48,209 nucleotides of DNA from NCBI RefSeq assembly GCF_044373315.1, contig NZ_JBILQK010000023.1:1-48209 (forward strand), in the 5' to 3' direction. Source of the stretch: JACDQM01 sp044373315 (GTDB lineage Bacteria > Pseudomonadota > Gammaproteobacteria > Burkholderiales > Burkholderiaceae_C). The notes beneath the pieces were generated by a model that had not been told where the DNA came from, did no database searches, and saw only the letters and a list, made by a program, of their open reading frames with translations. Both the position numbers and the translations under genes were made by a program. This document shows, piece after piece, positions 15,537-23,048 of this stretch; positions within the stretch are counted from its first letter, which is position 1; every line of letters starts with the position of its first letter.

Positions 15537-16763
15537 TTGAAGACCATCGCCAAGTCCAGCAAGCTCGCCAATGTCTGCTACGACATCCGTGGACCTGTTC
15601 TGGACAAGGCGCGGCAGATGGAGGAAGAGGGACAGAAGATCATCAAGCTGAACATTGGCAATGTCGCTGCGTTCGGCCTGGAGCCGCCGGACGAGATCGT
15701 GCAGGACATGATCCGAAACCTGCCGTCGACGGCCGGCTATACCGACTCTAAGGGCCTGTTCGCGCCCCGCAAGGCGGTGGTGCACTACTGCCAGGAAAAG
15801 AACATCCGCGGCGTCACCGTCGACGATGTCTATCTCGGCAACGGCGCGTCTGAGCTGATTGTGATGGCGCTCAACGCCTTGCTGGATACCGGTGACGAGG
15901 TGCTGCTGCCGGCGCCGGACTACCCGCTGTATACGGCCGCAGTGGCGCTGTCCGGCGGCACGCCGGTGCACTATATGTGCGACGAGCAGAGCGACTGGAT
16001 GCCCGATATCGAGGACATCCGGCGCAAGGTCACGCCCCGCACCAAGGCCATCGTCATCATCAACCCGAACAACCCGACCGGCGCGCTCTACCCCGAGAGC
16101 GTGTTGCGGGAGATTGTCGAGATCGCGCGCCAGAACGAGCTGATCGTTATGGCCGACGAGATCTACGACAAGACGCTTTACGACGGTCAGACCCACACCA
16201 GCATCGCCTCGCTGGCCGACGACGTGCTGTTCCTGACCTTCAACGGCCTGTCGAAGAACTATCGTTCCTGCGGCTACCGTGCCGGATGGATGATCGTCTC
16301 GGGCGAGAAGCGCCACGCCAAGGACTACATCACCGGCCTGAACATGCTGGCCTCGATGCGCCTGTGCGCCAACACGCCGGGCCAGCTGGCCATCCAGACG
16401 GCGCTGGGCGGCTACCAGAGCATCAAGGATCTGGTCGCGCCCGGTGGACGCCTGTGCCGCCAGCGCGACCTCGCCTATGAGTTGCTGACGCAGATTCCCG
16501 GCGTTACCGTGGTCAAGCCGAAAGCTGCTTTGTATATGTTCCCCCGCCTGGACCCCAAGATCTACCCGATCGAGGACGACCAGCAGTTCGCCTACGAGCT
16601 GCTGGCCGAGGAAAAGGTGCTGATCGTGCAAGGGACGGGCTTCAACTGGACAGCCCCCGATCACTTCCGCCTGGTGTTTCTGCCGAACACGGACGATCTC
16701 CGTGATGCCATCGGCCGCATCGAGCGCTTCCTGGCGCATTACCGCAAGCGCCACACGAAATGA
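15537..16763 (+). CDS. alaA: PLP-dependent aminotransferase, alanine transaminase AlaA type
   Basis: A 408-residue class I/II aminotransferase. The PLP Lys is K240 in FNGLSKNYRSCGYRAGW. Supporting motifs are LNIGNVAAFGLEPPDE, GYTDSKGLFAPRKAVVHY, the cofactor-binding NPNNPTGALYPESV and ADEIYDKTLYDG. The IRGPVLDKARQMEEEG opening is typical of AlaA (glutamate-pyruvate transaminase). The start is TTG 15537, supported by GGAG at 15527-15530 with 6-nt spacing; the frame is open further upstream without a better start. In many betaproteobacteria this gene precedes hom-thrC, as here, tying alanine and aspartate-family synthesis together. The 135 bp to the divergent Mth938 gene hold no clear promoter pair. 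Confidence 0.9.
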   Translation: MKTIAKSSKLANVCYDIRGPVLDKARQMEEEGQKIIKLNIGNVAAFGLEPPDEIVQDMIRNLPSTAGYTDSKGLFAPRKAVVHYCQEKNIRGVTVDDVYLGNGASELIVMALNALLDTGDEVLLPAPDYPLYTAAVALSGGTPVHYMCDEQSDWMPDIEDIRRKVTPRTKAIVIINPNNPTGALYPESVLREIVEIARQNELIVMADEIYDKTLYDGQTHTSIASLADDVLFLTFNGLSKNYRSCGYRAGWMIVSGEKRHAKDYITGLNMLASMRLCANTPGQLAIQTALGGYQSIKDLVAPGGRLCRQRDLAYELLTQIPGVTVVKPKAALYMFPRLDPKIYPIEDDQQFAYELLAEEKVLIVQGTGFNWTAPDHFRLVFLPNTDDLRDAIGRIERFLAHYRKRHTK

Positions 16764-16767
16764 TCCA

Positions 16768-16805
16768 CCCCCGAAGCGCCTCCGGCGCTTCCCCTCTAGG
16801 GGGCG
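16768..16805. repeat. REP-like double palindrome between the aminotransferase and hom
   Basis: GAAGCGCC-TCC-GGCGCTTC (16773-16791) is a perfect 8-bp stem, followed at once by CCCC-TCTA-GGGG (16791-16802). Short GC-rich double palindromes of this form occur between genes in many Burkholderiales. It lies 9 bp past the aminotransferase stop and may weaken read-through into hom or protect the upstream mRNA end. Confidence 0.65.
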
Positions 16806-16881
16806 CACCCGGTGGCCTTGCAAAGCCAGTTCGACAGGTGCCGCTCGGGAATTCAAGATGACATGAGTGAGTGAGTACGAG

Positions 16882-18192
16882 ATGAAAGCGATCAAAGTCG
16901 GCCTGTTGGGCATCGGTACCGTGGGCAGTGGCACCTTCAATGTGCTGCGCCGCAATCAGGATGTGATCCGCGGCCGTGCCGGCCGTGGCATCGAGATTGC
17001 GATGGTGGCCGACCTGAACACCGAGCGCGCCCGCGAGATCGTCGGCGACGCCGCCGTCGTGGTGAGCGATGCCCGCGAGGTGATTGCCAACCCCGAGATC
17101 GACATCGTCGTCGAGCTGATTGGCGGCTATGGCATCGCCAAGGCGCTGGTGCTGGAGGCGATTGCCGCCGGCAAGCATGTGGTCACCGCCAACAAGGCGC
17201 TGCTGGCCGTGCATGGCACCGAGATCTTCGCCGCTGCGCATGCCAAGGGTGTGATCGTGGCGTTCGAAGCGGCCGTGGCCGGAGGCATCCCCATCATCAA
17301 GGCGCTGCGCGAAGGCCTGACGGCAAACCGCATCGAGTGGATTGCCGGCATCATCAACGGCACCACTAACTTCATCCTGTCGGAGATGCGTGGCAAGGGC
17401 CTGGACTTCGGCGTGGTGCTGAAGGAAGCGCAGCGCCTGGGCTATGCCGAGGCTGATCCGACCTTCGATATCGAAGGTGTGGACGCCGCGCACAAGGCCA
17501 CCATCATGTCGGCCATCGCCTTTGGCATCCCGGTGCAGTTCGACAGGGCGCATGTGGAAGGCATCACCAAGCTGCAGGCGGCTGACATCAAGTACGCCGA
17601 GCAGCTGGGCTATCGCATCAAGCTGCTGGGCATCGCGCGCCGTCGTGAGAATGGAATCGAGTTGCGCGTGCACCCGACGCTGATCCCGAGCCAGCGCCTG
17701 ATCGCCAACGTCGAAGGTGCGATGAATGCTGTGGTGGTGCAGGGCGATGCCGTGGGCACCACGCTGTACTATGGCAAGGGCGCTGGTTCTGAGCCCACCG
17801 CCTCGGCCGTGATCGCTGACTTGGTGGACATCACCCGCCTGCACACCGCCGACCCCGATCACCGTGTGCCGCATCTGGCCTTCCAGCCGGATGCGATGAA
17901 CGACACGCCCATCCTGGCCATGGATGATGTGGTCACCGCCTTCTACCTGCGCCTGTGCGTGGCCGACCAGGCTGGCGTGCTGTCCAGCATCACCACCATC
18001 CTGGCCGAGAACGACATCTCGATCGATGCCGTGCTGCAGCGTGAATCGGCCGAGGGCGAAAAGCAGACCGACCTGATCATCCTGACCCATGACACCGTCG
18101 AGGGCCGCATGAACAAGGCGCTGTCGCAGATGCAGGCGCTGCCGACCGTTCTGGCGCCCATCGTCAAGTTGCGCAAAGAGGAACTGGCCTGA
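16882..18192 (+). CDS. hom: Homoserine dehydrogenase
   Basis: A 436-residue enzyme reducing aspartate semialdehyde to homoserine with NAD(P)H, the branch point to threonine and methionine. The Rossmann motif IKVGLLGIGTVGSGTF opens the protein. The dimer/catalytic region has VTANKALLAVHGTEIF, AGIINGTTNFILSEM and AEADPTFDIEGVDAAHKATI. An ACT domain (about residues 355-425, from LRLCVADQAGVLSSI) ends the protein and implies feedback control, usually by threonine. ATG 16882 is chosen from the family N-terminus; GTG 16867 is an in-frame alternative next to a triple GAGT repeat. The stop overlaps the thrC start by 1 bp. Confidence 0.96.
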   Translation: MKAIKVGLLGIGTVGSGTFNVLRRNQDVIRGRAGRGIEIAMVADLNTERAREIVGDAAVVVSDAREVIANPEIDIVVELIGGYGIAKALVLEAIAAGKHVVTANKALLAVHGTEIFAAAHAKGVIVAFEAAVAGGIPIIKALREGLTANRIEWIAGIINGTTNFILSEMRGKGLDFGVVLKEAQRLGYAEADPTFDIEGVDAAHKATIMSAIAFGIPVQFDRAHVEGITKLQAADIKYAEQLGYRIKLLGIARRRENGIELRVHPTLIPSQRLIANVEGAMNAVVVQGDAVGTTLYYGKGAGSEPTASAVIADLVDITRLHTADPDHRVPHLAFQPDAMNDTPILAMDDVVTAFYLRLCVADQAGVLSSITTILAENDISIDAVLQRESAEGEKQTDLIILTHDTVEGRMNKALSQMQALPTVLAPIVKLRKEELA

Positions 18193-19598
18193 TGCGTTAT
18201 GTCAGCACCCGCGGCGACAAGACTGAGCGCCGCTTCTGCGAGATCCTGCTCGAAGGCTTGGCGCCGGACGGCGGCCTCTACCTGCCGCTGCAATATCCAA
18301 AGGTCGACGATGCGACGCTCTCGAAGTGGCGCGGTCTGGCCTATGCCGACCTGGCCTTCGAGATCCTGAGCCTGTACATCGATGACATCCCGGCCGGGGA
18401 TCTGCGCGCCATCGCGCGCCGCACTTACACGGCCGAGGTCTTCGGCACGCCCGAGATCACGCCGCTGAAGACGCTGGAGTCGGGGCTGGCGCTCGAAGCC
18501 CTGTCCAACGGCCCCACGCTGGCCTTCAAGGACATGGCGATGCAGCTGCTGGGCCAGCTGTTCGAGTATGAGCTCAATCGCCGCGGCGAAACGCTCAACA
18601 TCCTGGGTGCGACCTCGGGCGACACCGGCAGCGCGGCCGAGTACGCTATGCGTGGGAAGCAGGGCGTCAACGTCTTCATGCTCAGCCCGCATGGCCGCAT
18701 GAGCCCCTTCCAGCAGGCGCAGATGTTCAGCCTGCAGGACGCCAACATCCACAACATCGCCATCGAAGGCGTGTTCGATGACTGCCAGGACATCGTCAAG
18801 GCGGTGTCCAATGATCTGGACTTCAAGCGTCGATACAAGATCGGCACCGTCAACTCGATCAACTGGGCGCGTCTGCTGGCGCAGGTGGTGTACTACTTTG
18901 CCGGCTACTTCCAGGCCACGAAGTCCAATAGCGAGAAGGTCAGCTTCTGCGTGCCTTCGGGCAACTTCGGCAATGTCTGCGCCGGCCACGTGGCGCGCAT
19001 GATGGGCCTGCCGATAGCCAAACTGGTGGTGGCCACCAACGAGAACGACGTGCTCGACGAGTTCTTCCGCAGCGGCGTCTATCGCGTGCGCGGCTCGGCC
19101 GAGACGCATGAGACCTCCAGCCCCTCGATGGACATCTCCAAGGCCAGCAACTTCGAGCGCTTCGTGTTCGACCTGCTGGGCCGTGATGGCGCGCGCACCA
19201 AGGCGCTGTTCGGCGAGGCTGTGGCCAAGCAAGGTCGCTTCGAGATCAGCGCGGAGGAGTTCGCCCGCATCGCCGGCTACGGTTTTGCCTCGGGCCGCTC
19301 CACCCATGCCGACCGCCTGGCCACCATCCGCAGCTGCTATGCAAGCTACGGCGTGTTGATCGACACCCACACGGCCGACGGCTTGAAGGTGGCGCTGGAG
19401 CAGCGCGAAGCAGGTGTCACCATGCTGGTGCTTGAGACGGCACTGCCAGCCAAGTTCGCCGCCACCATCCAGGAAGCGCTGGCCATCGAGCCGCCGCGTC
19501 CGGCGGGCCTGGAAAACATCGAAGCCCTGCCCAAGCGCGTCACGGTGATGCCGGTGGATGTGCAGCAGGTCAAGGACTTCGTCCGAAGCCATGTCTGA
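18192..19598 (+). CDS. thrC: Threonine synthase
   Basis: A 468-residue PLP enzyme converting O-phosphohomoserine to threonine. It opens MRYVSTRGDKTERRFCEILL, as proteobacterial ThrC does. The PLP Lys is in GPTLAFKDMAMQLLGQLFEY, the phosphate-binding loop is GATSGDTGSAAEYAMRG, and SFCVPSGNFGNVCAGHVARM follows. The start overlaps the hom stop (TGATG) and the moeA start overlaps its 3' end by 8 bp, so the genes are co-translated. Phosphohomoserine needs a homoserine kinase (ThrB), which is not in the window. Confidence 0.96.
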   Translation: MRYVSTRGDKTERRFCEILLEGLAPDGGLYLPLQYPKVDDATLSKWRGLAYADLAFEILSLYIDDIPAGDLRAIARRTYTAEVFGTPEITPLKTLESGLALEALSNGPTLAFKDMAMQLLGQLFEYELNRRGETLNILGATSGDTGSAAEYAMRGKQGVNVFMLSPHGRMSPFQQAQMFSLQDANIHNIAIEGVFDDCQDIVKAVSNDLDFKRRYKIGTVNSINWARLLAQVVYYFAGYFQATKSNSEKVSFCVPSGNFGNVCAGHVARMMGLPIAKLVVATNENDVLDEFFRSGVYRVRGSAETHETSSPSMDISKASNFERFVFDLLGRDGARTKALFGEAVAKQGRFEISAEEFARIAGYGFASGRSTHADRLATIRSCYASYGVLIDTHTADGLKVALEQREAGVTMLVLETALPAKFAATIQEALAIEPPRPAGLENIEALPKRVTVMPVDVQQVKDFVRSHV

Positions 19599-20823
19599 CG
19601 CGCCACGGCGTCCGCCGATGCAGAGCCTGGATGAGGCTCTGGAGCGTCTGCTGTTGCGCGTGGCGCCGCTGGGTGAGGCCGAGACCCTGCCCACGGCCGA
19701 GGCCTTGGGCCGCGTGCTGGCGGCTGATGTGGTGTCGGCCCTGGATGTGCCGCCGGCCGACAACACCAGCATGGACGGCTACGCGCTCTGTGCGGCCGAT
19801 GTGGCCAGGCCGGGCACCTTGCTGCCGGTGGCGCAGCGCGTGCCTGCCGGCGTGGTGGGCGCGCTGCACCAGCCGGGCACGGCGGCGCGCATCTTCACGG
19901 GCGCGCAGATCCCTGTGGGTGCCGACGCAGTGGTGATGCAGGAGCAGTGCGAGGCTGTGCCCGGCGATGGGCTGGGCAGCGTGCGTGTCAACGCCGAGGT
20001 GCAGAGCGGCCAGTGGATTCGCCGCCAGGGCGAGGATGTGCGCAGGGATTCGGTCGTGCTCGCCGCCGGCCACAAGCTCGACGCTGCGGCCCTGGGTCTG
20101 GCTGCCACGGTCGGCGCCGCCCAGCTGACGGTGGCACGCCGCCCGCGCGTGGCGCTGTTCTCCACCGGCGATGAGCTGGTCATGCCGGGCGACCCGCTCA
20201 AGCCCGGCGCCATCTACAACAGCAACCGCTTCACGCTGCGCGGCCTGCTGCAAGGCCTGGGCTGCGAGGTGGTCGATCTGGGCATCGTGCCCGACCAGCT
20301 GGATGCCACGCGCGCCGCGCTGCGCGAAGCCGCGAGCCAGGCGGATCTGATCATCACCTCGGGCGGCGTCTCGGTCGGCGAGGAAGACCATCTGCGCCCC
20401 GCCGTGCAGGCCGAGGGCGAACTGGACCTGTGGCAGATCGCGATCAAGCCGGGCAAGCCGCTGGCCTGCGGGCGCGTCGGCCAGGCGCACTTTGTCGGCC
20501 TGCCGGGCAACCCAGTGTCCAGCTTTGTGACCTTCCTGCTGCTGGTGCGTCCAGTGATCCTGCGGCTGCAGGGAGCCACGCGTCTGACGCCACGCCGCTT
20601 TGCGCTGCGCGCCGATTTCGCCTGGCCCAAGCCCGACCGGCGCCGCGAGTTTCTGCGTGTGCGCTTGAACGATGGTGGCGGCCTGGACCTGTTCGCCAAC
20701 CAGAGTTCGGGCGTGCTGAGCTCGGCCGTCTGGGCCGATGGGCTGGTGGACAACCCCGCCGGCGCGCCCATCGCGCCGGGCGACAGCGTCAGCTTCATCC
20801 CGTTTTCAGAAGTGCTGTCATGA
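19591..20823 (+). CDS. moeA: Molybdopterin molybdenumtransferase MoeA
   Basis: A 410-residue enzyme inserting molybdate into adenylylated molybdopterin in the final step of Moco synthesis. Landmarks are PPADNTSMDGYALCAADV, ARIFTGAQIPVGADAVVMQE, the MoaB/Mog-like domain ALFSTGDELVMPG-DPLKPGAIYNSN, TSGGVSVGEEDHL and FVGLPGNPVSSFVTF. A C-terminal beta-barrel follows. ATG 19591 (MSDAPRRPPMQSLDE) overlaps the thrC end by 8 bp, and the stop overlaps the moaD start (ATGA). Placement behind thrC is a common Burkholderiales arrangement. Confidence 0.95.
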   Translation: MSDAPRRPPMQSLDEALERLLLRVAPLGEAETLPTAEALGRVLAADVVSALDVPPADNTSMDGYALCAADVARPGTLLPVAQRVPAGVVGALHQPGTAARIFTGAQIPVGADAVVMQEQCEAVPGDGLGSVRVNAEVQSGQWIRRQGEDVRRDSVVLAAGHKLDAAALGLAATVGAAQLTVARRPRVALFSTGDELVMPGDPLKPGAIYNSNRFTLRGLLQGLGCEVVDLGIVPDQLDATRAALREAASQADLIITSGGVSVGEEDHLRPAVQAEGELDLWQIAIKPGKPLACGRVGQAHFVGLPGNPVSSFVTFLLLVRPVILRLQGATRLTPRRFALRADFAWPKPDRRREFLRVRLNDGGGLDLFANQSSGVLSSAVWADGLVDNPAGAPIAPGDSVSFIPFSEVLS

Positions 20824-21080
20824 GCCATACGACCATCACCGTGCGTTACTTTGCTTCGCTGCGCGAAGCGCTTGGCGCCAGCGAAAGCCTGGCCTGGCAG
20901 CCTGGTATGAGCGTGAGCGGCCTGCGTGACCAGTTGCTGGCGCGCGGCGAGCCGCATGCCTCGGCGCTGAGCCGCGCGCGCGCGCTGCGCTGCGCGCTCA
21001 ACCAGCAGATCGCCAAGGAAGACGTGCTGATTCCCGAAGGCGCCGAAGTCGCCTTCTTCCCGCCGGTCACTGGCGGCTGA
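20820..21080 (+). CDS. moaD: Molybdopterin synthase small subunit MoaD
   Basis: An 86-residue ubiquitin-fold protein beginning MSHTTITVRYFASLREALGA and ending EVAFFPPVTGG. The terminal Gly-Gly is activated by MoeB and thiocarboxylated to donate sulphur to precursor Z. It overlaps moeA by 4 bp. Its usual partner moaE does not follow; the next gene is speD, 16 bp on, so moaE must lie elsewhere. Confidence 0.93.
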   Translation: MSHTTITVRYFASLREALGASESLAWQPGMSVSGLRDQLLARGEPHASALSRARALRCALNQQIAKEDVLIPEGAEVAFFPPVTGG

Positions 21081-21096
21081 GTGGCCCGCCGACGCC

Positions 21097-21471
21097 ATGC
21101 AGGGACTGCACCTGACGGCTGACCTGCGCGGCTGCGATCCGGCCCAGCCGTTGATGGCTGATGTCGCAGCGCTGCAGGCTCTGTGTGTCGACGCTGTCGA
21201 GGCCGCCGGGCTGGGAGCTGTGGCCGAGCTGTTCCACCGCTTCACGCCAGCGCCCGGCGCGGCGCAGAGTGGCATCACCGGCGTGGTGCTGCTGGCCGAA
21301 TCACATCTGGCGGTGCACACCTGGCCCGAGTTGGGCGCGGTAACGCTGGATGTCTATGCCTGCAATCTGGGTCGCGACAACAGCGCGCGCGTCGAGCAGC
21401 TGATGGCGCAGCTCATCGAGGCTTTTGCACCGACGGGTGTGCAGCGTCAGCTCTTGCGCCGCGGCGACTGA
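21097..21471 (+). CDS. speD: S-adenosylmethionine decarboxylase proenzyme, short prokaryotic class
   Basis: A 124-residue proenzyme that self-cleaves before Ser69 in LLAESHLAVHTWPE, turning that Ser into the pyruvoyl cofactor. The conserved His and a later Cys (LDVYACNLGRD) complete the active site. It makes decarboxylated SAM, the aminopropyl donor for spermidine synthase; a speE-like gene lies 1.6 kb away on the other strand. Length and motif match the Bacillus/Thermotoga SpeH class. ATG 21097 is 16 bp after moaD, so it appears to be the tail gene of the hom-thrC-moeA-moaD operon. Its last 25 bp overlap the 3' end of the convergent FAD oxidase gene. Confidence 0.9.
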   Translation: MQGLHLTADLRGCDPAQPLMADVAALQALCVDAVEAAGLGAVAELFHRFTPAPGAAQSGITGVVLLAESHLAVHTWPELGAVTLDVYACNLGRDNSARVEQLMAQLIEAFAPTGVQRQLLRRGD

Positions 21472-23048
21472 ACCTCGCGGGCCAGGCGGGCCGCGACGGT
21501 GGCGCCCTGTGTGAAGGCTTCCTCAAAGACCGAATAGCCGGCCACATCGCTGTGTGCAAAATGCAGCCGACCCTGCTGCTGCTCTCGCAAGGCGGCCAAC
21601 GCCGCTGACCCGCGCACGCCCGGCGTCGGGATGCTCATCGCATGGCCCCAGCGCGCTAGGTCGATGCGCTGCAGCTGCTGTGGCAGATCGGCATGGGTGT
21701 GAGCCAGCTCGGCGATCACGGCCTGCGCCCACACGGCCCAGTCATCGCCCAGCAGCGTCGCGCGCTGCTGGCGCGGCAGGGCCCAGTAGTGTGTGATCAG
21801 GCCCGGCCGGGGTGTCGGGTCCAGCGTCTGATGGCGCGCATCCACATAGCCCAGTGCCGGGCTGCCGTAGGCCACGCTGTCCCAGGCTGGCCCGACGCCG
21901 GGTCGGTCCAGCAGCGCGGACTTGAGGCTGAGGTTGCTGACCAGCCACGGCGCATAACTGATCTCCTGCGCGGCGGCCTGCAGCGCCGGTGGCACGGCCT
22001 CCAGGAGGCGCAGCGCAACGAACAGCGGCGTGGCCAGCACCAGCTGGCTGGCACTCCAGCGCTCGGGAGCTTGTGTGGCCTCGTTCCAGGCCAGCAGTTC
22101 GACCTGATGCCGGCTCTCGCGCACCCGCAGCACAGTGCGGCCGGTGAACAGCTGCGCTGGCAAGCCTTGCGCCATGCGTTGCGTCAGCCAGGCATTCCCC
22201 TCGGGCCAGGTCAGCACCGCCTCGCGCTCGCCTTCGGCATCGCCGGACGCATGAAAGCCGTGGCGGCTGGCAAAGTACTGAATGCCGGCCCAGGCGGAGA
22301 CTTCGGCGATGCCGGCGCCGTAGTCGTCGCGGCAGCAGTAGTCGAGGTACCAGAGCAGGCCGGCTTCATCCAGTTGCTGCGCCCGCAGCCACTGCGCCAT
22401 CGTCTGGCCGTCGAGCGCGGCATGCGCGGCTGTCCAGCGCGCGTGGCGGCTGGGCATGGCAAAGCCCAGCTCGCGCCGGGCCTGATTGACCCGCATCGCA
22501 AAGCGCCGGTATTGCGCCCGGCGCTGCGGCAGATCGTCGGCGGGCGGCAGCAGGCCCTCCACCCATTCGCCCTCATAGAAGAGGCGCTCCTGCGGGCTGT
22601 GGCAGAGATGGCGCTCGTCGAAAACGGTGCGGCCCAGCTCGGTACGCGCCAGGCCCAACTCGAACAGCAGCTGCTGCACTTCGCGCGCCTCCGCGCCCGG
22701 CAGCGGCAGGTAATGCGCGCCCAGCGGGCAGGGCTGGCCGCCGACCTGATGCGCGCGGGCATTGCCGCCGGCTTGGTCTTCCAGCTCCAGCAGCGCGCAA
22801 TCGATGCCGCCCGCTTGCAAGGCCCGCGCGCAGGCAAGACCTGACACGCCGCCGCCGACGATCAGCACCTCGGTGCGCCGCATGGGGCCATCGCTCCAGG
22901 CTGGCGGCGTTTGACGCAGCCGGTGACCGCGCGCCGCACTGGCGCCGACCCAGCCGCCTTGCAGCGGTGCTGGCGGCGCCTCGCAGCCCGCCAACGGCAG
23001 CCCGGCAGCGGCCAACAGCAGTTCGCGCCTGCGCAGCTGGGGAGCCAT
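21447..23048 (-). CDS. FAD-dependent amine oxidase-like protein with Tat/lipoprotein signal
   Basis: A 533-residue flavoprotein. It begins MAPQLRRRELLLAAAGLPLA-GC, which combines an Arg-rich Tat-like motif with a lipobox (L-A-G-C), so a folded, exported, membrane-anchored protein is predicted. The FAD Rossmann motif is VLIVGGGVSGLACARALQAG, followed by LEDQAGGNARAHQVGG. The C-terminal FAD-binding segment is RLHFAHSDVAGYSVFEEAFT. The fold is that of amine oxidases and phytoene desaturases. The substrate is not known, but coupling to the spermidine-synthase-like gene (1-bp start/stop overlap, TGATG) suggests a polyamine or related amine. It is the last gene of its operon and overlaps speD tail to tail. 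Confidence 0.8.
   Translation of the reverse strand: MAPQLRRRELLLAAAGLPLAGCEAPPAPLQGGWVGASAARGHRLRQTPPAWSDGPMRRTEVLIVGGGVSGLACARALQAGGIDCALLELEDQAGGNARAHQVGGQPCPLGAHYLPLPGAEAREVQQLLFELGLARTELGRTVFDERHLCHSPQERLFYEGEWVEGLLPPADDLPQRRAQYRRFAMRVNQARRELGFAMPSRHARWTAAHAALDGQTMAQWLRAQQLDEAGLLWYLDYCCRDDYGAGIAEVSAWAGIQYFASRHGFHASGDAEGEREAVLTWPEGNAWLTQRMAQGLPAQLFTGRTVLRVRESRHQVELLAWNEATQAPERWSASQLVLATPLFVALRLLEAVPPALQAAAQEISYAPWLVSNLSLKSALLDRPGVGPAWDSVAYGSPALGYVDARHQTLDPTPRPGLITHYWALPRQQRATLLGDDWAVWAQAVIAELAHTHADLPQQLQRIDLARWGHAMSIPTPGVRGSAALAALREQQQGRLHFAHSDVAGYSVFEEAFTQGATVAARLAREVQSPRRKS

Noticed and set aside
15513..19772. Very long minus-strand open frames (15513-16955, 16642-18090, 17943-19772) opposite the aminotransferase, hom and thrC
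   Set aside because: Their translations show no domain and are rich in His, Gln, Arg and Ala, as expected from the complement of high-GC codons. The plus-strand genes have unmistakable family motifs.
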